A DNA stretch of 5,839 nt from QHWK01 sp035315685. Its GTDB lineage: Bacteria; Acidobacteriota; Vicinamibacteria; Vicinamibacterales; CAVVIG01. Position numbers and translations under genes: made by a program. Shown here in pieces: positions 1-5,839 of this stretch (position 1 is its first letter; each line of letters opens with the position of its first letter). Location: contig DATFXR010000896.1 of NCBI GenBank assembly GCA_035315685.1, positions 1-5,839 on the forward strand, in the 5' to 3' direction. The notes beneath the pieces were generated by a model that made no database searches, was not told the DNA's origin, and saw nothing but the letters and a program-made list of their open reading frames with translations.

Positions 1-1
1 G

Positions 2-1267
2 CACCGCCGCGTCGGCAACCTGTTCGACGTGAAACTGCGCGCGATCGAGAACCTGCACAGCGCCGGCGTCGACATCGTGCCGGTGGTCACGATCGTGAAC
101 GGCGTGAACAACGAGCAGGTGGGACGCATCATCGAGTTCGCACTCGACAACCCCAAGAAGATCAACTTCCTGTCATTCCAGCCGGTGAGCTTCACGGGGC
201 GGGACGAGGAAGTGACGCCGGAGCGGCGCGCCGCCCAGCGCTACACCTTGTCGCATCTGGCGCACGACGTGAAGAACCAGACCGGCCTCGGTGAACCGGC
301 GCGCGACTGGTTCCCGATCTCGTTCATGGGCACGTTCACCGACTGGGCGGACGTCGTCCACGGGCCGGACGCGCAGTGGGGCCAGCTCACCTGCGGCTGC
401 CATCCGAACTGCGGCGTCGGCATGGGGCTGATGATCGACAAGGAAACCAAGGAGGCGGTGCCGGTGACCGCGTTCCTGAAGGCCGAGCAGCTCGCCAAGG
501 ACCTCGCCCGGGTCAACGACGCCGCACGCGGCAAGTTCCTGTCGGTCGTCGGGCTCGCGCTCGCCGTCGTCCGCAACTACGATCCGTTCCGGGCGCCGAC
601 GCACTTCAAGTTGACCGATCTGCTGAGGAAGTTCGACAAGACGTTCGGCGCGACGAAGAAGGCGCAATCCGGTGGTTACGGCAAGGTGGAGGGCGATCGG
701 ACCGCCGCGGACATCGAGAAGCGCCGTGCCGATCGCTGGAATTTCCTGTTCATCGCCGGCATGTGGTTCCAGGATCTCTTCAACTACGACTTCCGCCGCA
801 CGGAGATGTGCATCATCCCGTATGCGACACAGCAGGGCGAGATTTCCTTCTGTGCGTACAACACGGGGATCGGCTGGCGCAACATCATCGAGAAGATGCA
901 CATGACGGCAACGCTCACGAAGTGGTACGAGGAGCATGGCCGCCACGAGATCTTCGCCGGCGGAAAAGCCGTGCCGCTGTCGTCGACCGCGCATTCGCTG
1001 AAGCTGAACGAGGAGGCGGTGCGCGCCGGCGCGCAGACCGATCTCGACGATCTCGGCATTGCGAAGAACGCGCGCGAGGAGAAGCTGAAGGCGCGCCAGC
1101 ACAAGACGCCCGAGGAAGCCTCGAAAGAGGCGGCGTACAACGCGGAGATGGCCAAGCTCTATCGGCAGCACGTGCTCAAGGAGCAGCCGACGCTCCAGAT
1201 TCAGGGCCTCGGCGGGAAGAAGAAGACGCAGGAACCGGCGCCCGTGCTGCACAAGCCAATCGTGTAG
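2..1267 (+). CDS. Radical SAM protein, MJ0619/Tes-like (COG1964 type), 5'-truncated by window edge
   Basis: C-terminal 421 residues of a radical SAM enzyme; the reading frame is open to the window edge, so the GTG at 29 is internal and the CxxxCxxC cluster motif should lie upstream. The fragment opens with the end of the radical SAM barrel (LFDVKLRAIENLHSAGVD, then VPVVTIVNGVNNEQVGRII). Next comes an auxiliary-cluster-like motif, CGCHPNCG (cysteines at fragment residues 131, 133 and 137). Then follows the block GMWFQDLFNYDFRRTEMC...ISFCAYN (cysteines 270 and 284), which resembles the C-terminal half of archaeal MJ0619 proteins. Members of that family include tetraether lipid synthase (Tes), which joins lipid tails by C-C bond formation, and related bacterial proteins are candidates for membrane-spanning lipid synthesis. 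The last ~90 residues are a Lys/Glu/Ala-rich, probably helical extension without recognised motifs. It ends one base before a palindromic repeat and converges on the minus-strand operon. Family assignment is fairly secure; the lipid substrate is inference. Confidence 0.82.
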   Translation, partial: HRRVGNLFDVKLRAIENLHSAGVDIVPVVTIVNGVNNEQVGRIIEFALDNPKKINFLSFQPVSFTGRDEEVTPERRAAQRYTLSHLAHDVKNQTGLGEPARDWFPISFMGTFTDWADVVHGPDAQWGQLTCGCHPNCGVGMGLMIDKETKEAVPVTAFLKAEQLAKDLARVNDAARGKFLSVVGLALAVVRNYDPFRAPTHFKLTDLLRKFDKTFGATKKAQSGGYGKVEGDRTAADIEKRRADRWNFLFIAGMWFQDLFNYDFRRTEMCIIPYATQQGEISFCAYNTGIGWRNIIEKMHMTATLTKWYEEHGRHEIFAGGKAVPLSSTAHSLKLNEEAVRAGAQTDLDDLGIAKNAREEKLKARQHKTPEEASKEAAYNAEMAKLYRQHVLKEQPTLQIQGLGGKKKTQEPAPVLHKPIV

Positions 1268-1268
1268 C

Positions 1269-1355
1269 GACATGGCTGATGGCTAAGGGCTGATGGCTGA
1301 GGTGGTCAATGGCTTATTGGCCATGAACCAAGCCATCAGCCATCCGCCATTGACG
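1269..1355. repeat. Intergenic palindromic heptamer-repeat element, copy 1
   Basis: This element fills the 92-base gap between two convergent stop codons (TAG ending at 1267; TGA at 1360-1362 on the minus strand). The left half carries degenerate ATGGCTG heptamers (1272-1284, 1288-1298), and the right half carries the complementary form. ATGGCTGATGGCT at 1272-1284 is a perfect 13-base inverted match to 1331-1343. GTCAATGG at 1305-1312 matches 1347-1354 inverted, and ATGGC/GCCAT (1309-1313, 1320-1324) can form a small inner hairpin. The pairings are alternative, so more than one fold is possible. No clear U-tract follows, so it is not a canonical intrinsic terminator, but the position suggests a bidirectional 3'-end or REP-like role (inference). 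Confidence 0.8.
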
Positions 1356-1359
1356 GGCG

Positions 1360-2529
1360 TCAGTACGCAGCGCCGCCGCCAGCGCCGCCCGATCGGCCGC
1401 CCTGGAACTGCGACGACGGCTGCTCGACGTGCGCGGATGCCTGCGATTCAAATGACGGCCACGCGGCGGATGCGGTCGCGACCGCGCGCAGCACGTCGCT
1501 ATCGCTCTCGAGAATCCGATCCGCCGTGAAGCCGCCGCGATGGCCGTTCCGGCCGCTCGCCAGCCAGCGTCGCAGCACCGTCCCGACCGCGAGCAGCACG
1601 ACACCGAGCAGAATCGGATCCCACGTCTGGCGAGCCCATCCCAGATATGGCTGGTTCGTCACGAGCGTCGCCAGCGCCGACGCGAGCGTGACCGCCAGCA
1701 GCGACCGATCCTTGTCGCGGATGGCGGCCGTCAATCCGGCAACCGGGAGGAGCCACGTGACGGCATAAGTGGTCCAGTAGAACCACGCGGCAACTGGGAC
1801 CGGCGACGCTCCGCCGATGCCACCGAACAGATGGAGATTCAGCGAAACATAGATGCCGGCGTACGCGGCCGCCTGCAGGATCTCGTAATCGTCACCGGGC
1901 ACATCATCGCGGTGACGGCGGAGAAGCACGCGCGCCCAGGCGAGGGCCGCGCCGAGGATCACGGCGGCGGTCATGCGCTGCCCAACCTCGCCGACCTCCA
2001 GGCTGAACGGAATGAAGGCGGCGCAGATCATTGCCGCCACCGCCGCATAGACCAGGCCGAATCGTCTATACACAGCGAAGCCGCTGGCCGCCCCGACCAG
2101 CGTGGTGAGCAGGCGGTGGTGCGGCAGCGCAAGCGCGCGCGCCTCCAGATCGAACGCGATCACGATGAGCAGCGCCGCCGCCACCACGAGCGCCTCCTCG
2201 ACGCCGTAGCGATACACGCGGAAGGACGCGATCAGGTATTCGGCCAGTGCGCCGCAGACGATCGCGGCGATCACGAGCGTGATCGTCGTCGCGGCGTCAC
2301 CGGAGATGTTCAACGAAACGAAGGCGAGAAGGACGGCTGCGCCGATGATCAGCGCGCTGAACAGCGCGAGCGCCGCACGCAGAAAGCCGTTGGTTCGCCG
2401 CAGCGGCGTCCGCAGCCGCGTGTCCAGCGCGCTGACCTGGTCGGCGTCGAGAAGGCCGGCACGTCCCCAGGCGCGCACCTGTGCCTGCATGCGGATCCGC
2501 TCTTCATCGTCGCGTGCGTAGCAGCTCAT
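1360..2529 (-). CDS. Polytopic membrane protein with DUF2157-like N-terminus and Gly-rich tail
   Basis: A 389-residue integral membrane protein, last gene of the four-gene minus-strand operon. The N-terminus has the pattern W21-x2-AGL-x4-Q31, also present in the preceding gene product and typical of DUF2157-like proteins. About ten hydrophobic segments follow (roughly residues 50-71, 79-100, 112-127, 138-155, 157-177, 186-203, 215-236, 244-268, 276-291 and 304-322). A polar tail of ~65 residues ends in FQGGRSGGAGGGAAY. The ATG at 2529 was chosen because it overlaps the upstream TGA as ATGA, indicating translational coupling; a GAGGA sits directly against the start, unusually close for a Shine-Dalgarno site. 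The frame stays open upstream to 3132, but that part overlaps the real upstream gene. The biochemical function is unknown and no catalytic motif was seen. Confidence 0.85.
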   Translation of the reverse strand: MSCYARDDEERIRMQAQVRAWGRAGLLDADQVSALDTRLRTPLRRTNGFLRAALALFSALIIGAAVLLAFVSLNISGDAATTITLVIAAIVCGALAEYLIASFRVYRYGVEEALVVAAALLIVIAFDLEARALALPHHRLLTTLVGAASGFAVYRRFGLVYAAVAAMICAAFIPFSLEVGEVGQRMTAAVILGAALAWARVLLRRHRDDVPGDDYEILQAAAYAGIYVSLNLHLFGGIGGASPVPVAAWFYWTTYAVTWLLPVAGLTAAIRDKDRSLLAVTLASALATLVTNQPYLGWARQTWDPILLGVVLLAVGTVLRRWLASGRNGHRGGFTADRILESDSDVLRAVATASAAWPSFESQASAHVEQPSSQFQGGRSGGAGGGAAY

Positions 2530-3464
2530 TCCTCGCGTCCGAATCGCCGCGACAGCAGGACGAGGCCGATCACGACCGCCGCACCCGAGATCACGAAGTA
2601 GGCGAGGATCGTCGTTTCGCGATGCATCGCGCGAAGCATCTCTGCACTGAGGCCGGCGTAACCGTAGACGACGCCATAGACGACGAAGGCAAAGCGCTTG
2701 AAATGGATGCCGCGCTCGATTGCGGCGGCGCAGGCGGCGGCGAGCGCAAGCGGCCAGATGGCGAGCGAACGATCGAGCGTTCCCGACGCCAGGGCGAACA
2801 GCACCGCGTTCGCCGCGATGTGCAGGTAGGTCTCGAGGAAGTGCCGTTTGATCCGAAGATGATCGAACAGCAGTCCGGTTCCGGCGACGGCGATGCCGAA
2901 GGCGAGCGTGATCTCGCGCATCGAGCCGCCGAAGAACCTGGACGCCGAGAGCCGGACGCCGAACCATCCCGCCAGCGTGGACAGCGCGAGTGACAGGACG
3001 AAGCGGTTGTCGAAGCGGTACGCCAGTGCGAAGTACAACGCTGCTGACGCCAGCAAGTAGTAGTGCCAATCGACGCCGAGTGCATGAAACCGGTACTCGA
3101 GGTAGGCGATCCCGGCGGCAAACACCAGGCAACCGAGATAAAGGACGTAGTCGAAGGAAAAGGTGGGTGCGGCAACGCGCTCAGGCGCGTACGGCATTCC
3201 TCGAGCGAAGCAATACCAGAGACAGCCGGCGAAGACGCTCGTCAGGGTGACGAGCACGGCGGCGTCGCCGGCGCTCGCGAAGTGCTCACGCAGCGTCCAC
3301 GCGACGCCGCCGGCGATCGCGACGACGCCCAGATAGAGAAGCGCGTTGAGCTCGAGAAAGACCGAGAAGCGTTGCCTGCGGACGAGCGCCGCGAGGCGCG
3401 CGTATTGCTCCACGGTGATCAGGCCCGCGGTCCGCCACTCCTCGAGGTAGCGCTCGGTCGTCAT
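2526..3464 (-). CDS. DUF2157-like polytopic membrane protein
   Basis: A 312-residue membrane protein starting three bases after the RidA-like gene's TAG and ending in a 4-base ATGA overlap with the next membrane protein gene. The soluble N-terminus contains W10-x2-AGL-x4-Q20, matching the downstream paralogue in spacing and suggesting the DUF2157 family. Around ten hydrophobic segments follow, at roughly residues 37-56, 68-86, 103-123, 134-149, 154-171, 184-200, 209-227, 234-249, 257-273 and 285-304. No strong Shine-Dalgarno is visible immediately before the ATG, so initiation may depend on ribosomes finishing the upstream gene. The two adjacent paralogues probably arose by duplication and divergence and could form a hetero-oligomer (inference). 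The molecular function of the family is not established. Confidence 0.87.
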   Translation of the reverse strand: MTTERYLEEWRTAGLITVEQYARLAALVRRQRFSVFLELNALLYLGVVAIAGGVAWTLREHFASAGDAAVLVTLTSVFAGCLWYCFARGMPYAPERVAAPTFSFDYVLYLGCLVFAAGIAYLEYRFHALGVDWHYYLLASAALYFALAYRFDNRFVLSLALSTLAGWFGVRLSASRFFGGSMREITLAFGIAVAGTGLLFDHLRIKRHFLETYLHIAANAVLFALASGTLDRSLAIWPLALAAACAAAIERGIHFKRFAFVVYGVVYGYAGLSAEMLRAMHRETTILAYFVISGAAVVIGLVLLSRRFGREE

Positions 3465-3467
3465 CGA

Positions 3468-3953
3468 CTATCGCGCCGTCGCTCCACCTCCGGATGCGGC
3501 GACGACGGCGACCACCTCGATCTCGAGCAGTAACTCGGGCCGGACGAGGCCCTTCACCTCGACGAACGTGCTCGCCGACGTCGTGTCGGCAAAGTACTTC
3601 GCGCGCACGTCACGGACCGCCTGTACCTTCGACATGTCCGTGATGTAGCTGTTCATCTTGACGACGTCGGAGAACTTCGCGCCCGCCGCCGTCAGCGCCG
3701 TCTCGAGGTTCTTGAACACCTGCTCCGCCTGCGTCTTCATGTCGCCAGCGCCGACCAGGTTGCCGTCCTTGTCGTAGGCGATTTGCCCCGAGATGTAGAT
3801 CGTCTTCGCCGGCCCGGTCACCTCCACCACGTGCGTGTAGCCGGTCGGCTTCGACAGCGCGGGCGGATTCGTGCGCTTCACTTGCGGCCCGCGCGCCTGC
3901 GCAGAGGCGAGAACTGGAGCGAGGAGCAACGCCACCGTGATCGCAACACGCAT
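3468..3953 (-). CDS. Exported RidA/YjgF-family protein (Arg-lacking, RutC-like active-site region)
   Basis: A 161-residue protein. Residues 1-19 form a signal peptide (hydrophobic VAITVALLLAPVLASA, likely cut ASA|QA), so the product should be periplasmic or secreted. The rest is a full-length RidA/YjgF domain: IYISGQIAYDKDGNLVG (52-68), AEQVFKNLETALTAAGA (76-92), VVKMNSYITDM (97-107) and VEVKGLVRPELLLEIEVVAV (131-150). Canonical RidA deaminates 2-aminoacrylate-type enamines using an Arg in a VEVARLPKD context. Here the aligned position is Gly135, within a GLVRPE segment resembling RutC-type GLVKP, so standard RidA activity is doubtful. The ATG at 3953 is supported by GGAGGT three bases upstream and by the signal peptide. 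The frame is open further upstream to 4685 but overlaps the preceding gene. It lies 20 bases after that gene and 3 bases before a membrane protein gene. Confidence 0.93.
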   Translation of the reverse strand: MRVAITVALLLAPVLASAQARGPQVKRTNPPALSKPTGYTHVVEVTGPAKTIYISGQIAYDKDGNLVGAGDMKTQAEQVFKNLETALTAAGAKFSDVVKMNSYITDMSKVQAVRDVRAKYFADTTSASTFVEVKGLVRPELLLEIEVVAVVAASGGGATAR

Positions 3954-3956
3954 GTG

Positions 3957-3962
3957 ACCTCC
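3957..3962 (-). promoter_or_regulatory. Shine-Dalgarno site for the exported RidA-like gene
   Basis: GGAGGT on the minus strand, three bases before the ATG at 3953, lies in the 20-base gap after the secreted-protein gene. It is the clearest ribosome binding site in the operon and decides the start, excluding the longer upstream reading frame. Confidence 0.75.
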
Positions 3963-3973
3963 AGACGCCCGAC

Positions 3974-4651
3974 TTACCGCTTTTTTGTGGTCGTGCTCTT
4001 GGCCGGCGGCGCCGGCTTCGGCGGCGGCCCCGGCCGGTACTCCAGCGTCAGGTTGCTGACGACCGCGATCGGGCGGCCCGCCTGCGTGTACGTTGCCGTG
4101 CCGTCCATGCGATCCACCGTCAGCTTCTCGCCGAGCAGACTCACCTTGTCTTCCCCCTCGGGGATCTCGATCGACACGGCCTCGGTGCCGGTCGGAGCCA
4201 CGGCCTTCACGCCGCCTGGTCCTGCACCGCCGCTGACACGGTCGATGAGATCGGCAGCCGTCCGGAATTCGGTCTGCACGACCGCGCGGCTGAGCAGCGT
4301 ATTGTCCATCGTCAGGACGCCGATGGTCGCGGTATAGCGTGTGAACGCGCGCTTCGCCTTGACCTGCTCTTCCGAGTATGTGTGGAGGTTGTGCAGATCG
4401 AACGACAGCGTGGCGGGACCTTTGTGAGGCGGCACGGTGACGAGCACGCCTCCAGCGGGATCGCGGCCGGCCATCACCTCGCAAAACGCGACCCTGGTCT
4501 TCACGCCGACGCCGAGCTGCGTCGGACAGGCCGTTTCGGGTGTGATTGTCTTCGGCGGCGCCGCCGGCGGCGGCTTGTGCGCGGGCGGCCGGCGCGTCTG
4601 CGCCGAAAGAGACGCAGTCAACAGCAGCGCTATCGCGATCGCAGGGCGCAT
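3974..4651 (-). CDS. Secreted protein of unknown function, Pro-rich ends
   Basis: A 225-residue predicted exported protein, first gene of the minus-strand operon. Residues 1-17 form a signal peptide (AIAIALLLTASLSA, likely cut SLSA|QT). A Pro-rich linker (21-34) follows, then a globular region with only two cysteines (C42 and C57) that could form a disulfide, and a Pro/Lys-rich C-terminus (207-225, ending KSTTTKKR). The core has alternating hydrophobic residues suggesting a beta-rich fold (for example GGVLVTVPP at 67-75 and ATYTQAGRPIAVVSNLTLEY at 186-205). I do not recognise a named family or a catalytic motif. No Shine-Dalgarno precedes the ATG at 4651, but a -10-like element is placed so that transcription could begin at the start codon. 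The next gene starts 20 bases after its TAA. Role unknown; export and co-transcription with a RidA-like protein point to the periplasm. Confidence 0.85.
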   Translation of the reverse strand: MRPAIAIALLLTASLSAQTRRPPAHKPPPAAPPKTITPETACPTQLGVGVKTRVAFCEVMAGRDPAGGVLVTVPPHKGPATLSFDLHNLHTYSEEQVKAKRAFTRYTATIGVLTMDNTLLSRAVVQTEFRTAADLIDRVSGGAGPGGVKAVAPTGTEAVSIEIPEGEDKVSLLGEKLTVDRMDGTATYTQAGRPIAVVSNLTLEYRPGPPPKPAPPAKSTTTKKR

Positions 4652-4657
4652 GGGAGC

Positions 4658-4666
4658 AGTGTACCA
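4658..4666 (-). promoter_or_regulatory. Candidate extended -10 promoter giving a leaderless transcript
   Basis: On the minus strand TGGTACACT (TG-N-TACACT, four of six matches to TATAAT) ends six bases before the ATG at 4651, so the predicted transcription start falls on the A of the start codon. This fits the absence of a Shine-Dalgarno. No convincing -35 is visible, and the element directly abuts the palindromic repeat. The match is short and could be chance. Confidence 0.35.
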
Positions 4667-4762
4667 GACATGGCTGATGGCTCATGGCTGATGGCTATGG
4701 TCGGTGGCTGATGGCCATCCGCGGTCTTCATGCCATCAGCCCTCAGCCCTCAGCCATTGACG
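4667..4762. repeat. Intergenic palindromic heptamer-repeat element, copy 2
   Basis: This copy lies in the 117-base gap between the S9 peptidase stop (4769-4771) and the start of the secreted-protein gene (4651). The left half has tandem ATGGCTG/ATGGCTC/ATGGCTG/ATGGCTA heptamers (4670-4697). The right half has CATCAGC, CCTCAGC, CCTCAGC (4734-4754), the complementary orientation. GGCTGATGGC at 4706-4715 pairs perfectly with 4732-4741 across a 16-base loop. GATGGCCATC (4710-4719) is itself a perfect palindrome. Its first 16 bases are identical to those of copy 1, and both right edges share GCCATTGACG followed by N-GCG. It could separate peptidase transcription from the downstream operon (inference). 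Confidence 0.8.
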
Positions 4763-4768
4763 AGCGCG

Positions 4769-5839
4769 CTAGTGCGTTCCTCGCGCGCGCTCCTTGAGAT
4801 TCGCGTCGAAAAAGTCCTCGACGCGGTGCCATGCGTCGCGCAGGACGTGCTCCCGCGTGAAGTAGTGGAACTCACCCGGATACGTCATGAACGACACGAG
4901 ATCGCCCTTGCCCTTTTTCAGCAGCTCGTCGATGAGGCGGACGGAATGCAAGTACGGCACGTTGACGTCCGACGTGCCGTGCAGCACGAGCAGCGGCCGT
5001 TCGAGGCGATCCACGTGCGACAGCGGCGACGCGTTCGCGTACACCGACGGGTTCTGCTGCGGCGTGCCGATGCGACTCGCCGTCCAGCCGCCGTGATACG
5101 GATCCTCGTAGTACATCGCGTAGTCGACGACGCCGGCGACGTCGACACCGGCACGAAACAGCTTCGGCTGATCGGTGACTGCGATCAGCGTGAAGAAGCC
5201 GCCGTAACTCAGCCCCCAGACGCCGACGCGATCGGTGTCCACGTAGTTGAGCGTCTTGAGATAGTTCGCGGCCATCCACGCATCCTTCGCATCCTTGCCG
5301 CCGACGTCCATGTAGACACCTTCGCGCCAGTCGCGGCCGTAGCCGATGCTGCCGCGATAATCGGGCGCGATGACGACGTAGCCCTGCTGCAGCAGGTACT
5401 GGTGGACGCTGTAATAGACCGCGTAGTTGCGCTGCACGTGCCAGCCGTCATAGTTCTGGTTCACGCCGTCGCCGTGGATCCAGACGATCGCCGGATGCTT
5501 CTTGGTCCGGTCGAGGTTCTTCGGTACGAACAGCCAGGCGGGCACCTGCTGACCATCGGGGCCGGCGTACCTGACCATCTCCGGCTCGACGAACGATGCG
5601 CGATCCATCGACGCCGGCATCGAATCGGTGAGCCGCGTCGTGTTCTTCGACGCGACGTCGACCACCCACAGATCCGCGGAATTGTGCGGATCGGTGTGCT
5701 GATACAGGAGACGCGTCCCGTCGGGCGACCATTGCGGCGCGATGTTCGTCCCGCGTCCGCTCGTCACGGCATTGATTGTCGCGTGCGAGGGATCGGATCC
5801 GAGCGTCGCCACGAAGAGGTGACGGTCGCCATAACGATC
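4769..5839 (-). CDS. S9 family (prolyl oligopeptidase/DPP-type) serine peptidase, 5'-truncated by window edge
   Basis: C-terminal 356 residues of an S9-family alpha/beta-hydrolase peptidase; the frame runs off the window, so the GTG at 5812 is internal and most of the beta-propeller is missing. The visible start is the last part of the propeller, including a PD40-like blade (NIAPQWSPDGTRLLY). The catalytic domain follows: an HGDG loop (WIHGDGVNQNYDGW), then IAPDYRGSIGYGRDW, nucleophile motif GLSYGG (Ser codon 5207-5209), acid in LHGTSDVNVP (Asp codon 4967-4969), and base in YPGEFHYF (His codon 4865-4867). The triad is intact, so it is likely active on peptides or acylated peptides. Many relatives are exported, but the N-terminus needed to judge this is absent. 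It is upstream of the secreted-protein operon on the same strand, separated by a palindromic repeat. S9B versus S9C assignment cannot be settled from this part. Confidence 0.93.
   Translation of the reverse strand, partial: DRYGDRHLFVATLGSDPSHATINAVTSGRGTNIAPQWSPDGTRLLYQHTDPHNSADLWVVDVASKNTTRLTDSMPASMDRASFVEPEMVRYAGPDGQQVPAWLFVPKNLDRTKKHPAIVWIHGDGVNQNYDGWHVQRNYAVYYSVHQYLLQQGYVVIAPDYRGSIGYGRDWREGVYMDVGGKDAKDAWMAANYLKTLNYVDTDRVGVWGLSYGGFFTLIAVTDQPKLFRAGVDVAGVVDYAMYYEDPYHGGWTASRIGTPQQNPSVYANASPLSHVDRLERPLLVLHGTSDVNVPYLHSVRLIDELLKKGKGDLVSFMTYPGEFHYFTREHVLRDAWHRVEDFFDANLKERARGTH

Noticed and set aside
173..1273. Long minus-strand open frame (366 codons) opposite the radical SAM gene
   Set aside because: The translation is Arg/Leu-rich with no recognisable domain, and it lies entirely antisense to a gene with clear family motifs. 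Such shadows are common in GC-rich DNA.
376..1293. Plus-strand 305-codon frame overlapping the radical SAM gene
   Set aside because: Arg/Gly-rich out-of-frame translation of the same DNA with no motif.
1269..1355. CRISPR-like array or canonical rho-independent terminator
   Set aside because: Repeats are 7-base degenerate units in both orientations with no unique spacers, so this is not CRISPR. No U-tract follows a stem, so it is not a canonical terminator.
1540..2601. Plus-strand open frame of 353 codons opposite the membrane protein gene
   Set aside because: The product is Arg/Gln/Asp-rich and low in hydrophobic residues, with no domain. The opposite strand encodes coherent membrane segments.
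2530..3132. Upstream extension of the second membrane protein to a 590-residue product
   Set aside because: The added part is Arg-rich and overlaps the first DUF2157-like gene in another frame. The ATGA junction at 2526-2529 gives a natural start.
3954..4685. Upstream extension of the RidA-like protein to a 405-residue product
   Set aside because: It would overlap the secreted-protein gene, has no domain, and ignores the GGAGGT site and signal peptide at the 3953 start.
4769..5839. S9 peptidase as a broken or inactive copy
   Set aside because: Ser, Asp and His motifs are all present in order and the frame is uninterrupted; the missing N-terminus is explained by the window edge.

Overview
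The window is a compact, GC-rich, gene-dense bacterial segment. It holds six protein-coding genes (two cut by the window edges) and two related intergenic repeat elements. No rRNA, tRNA, CRISPR array, transposase or phage gene was seen. Codon third positions are strongly G/C. Secreted Pro-rich proteins, an S9 prolyl-oligopeptidase-type peptidase, an archaeal-like radical SAM enzyme and heptamer-built intergenic palindromes together suggest a soil acidobacterium, perhaps Vicinamibacteria. That placement is inference from general familiarity, not a computed result.

Layout: (1) Positions 2-1267, plus strand: the C-terminal 421 codons of a radical SAM protein of the MJ0619/COG1964 type, the family that includes archaeal tetraether lipid synthase (Tes). 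(2) Positions 1269-1355: an imperfect palindrome built from ATGGCTG-like heptamers, filling the gap between two convergent genes. (3) Positions 1360-4651, minus strand: a tightly packed run of four genes. In transcription order these are a secreted Pro-rich protein of unknown function, a RidA/YjgF-family protein with a signal peptide, and two consecutive polytopic membrane proteins with DUF2157-like N-termini. Gaps are 20 nt, then 3 nt, then a 4-nt ATGA overlap, so the genes are very probably co-transcribed and partly translationally coupled. (4) Positions 4667-4762: a second copy of the palindromic element, lying between the operon and the gene upstream of it. (5) Positions 4769-5839, minus strand: the C-terminal 356 codons of an S9 peptidase with an intact Ser-Asp-His triad.

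The radical SAM gene may act in membrane lipid chemistry, since acidobacteria are known to make membrane-spanning iso-diabolic acid lipids. The four-gene operon looks envelope-directed: two products carry signal peptides and two are multi-pass membrane proteins. Its biological role is unknown. The two repeat copies share their left 16 bases exactly and their right 14 bases with one difference, so they appear to be members of one dispersed element family that sits immediately beside stop codons.
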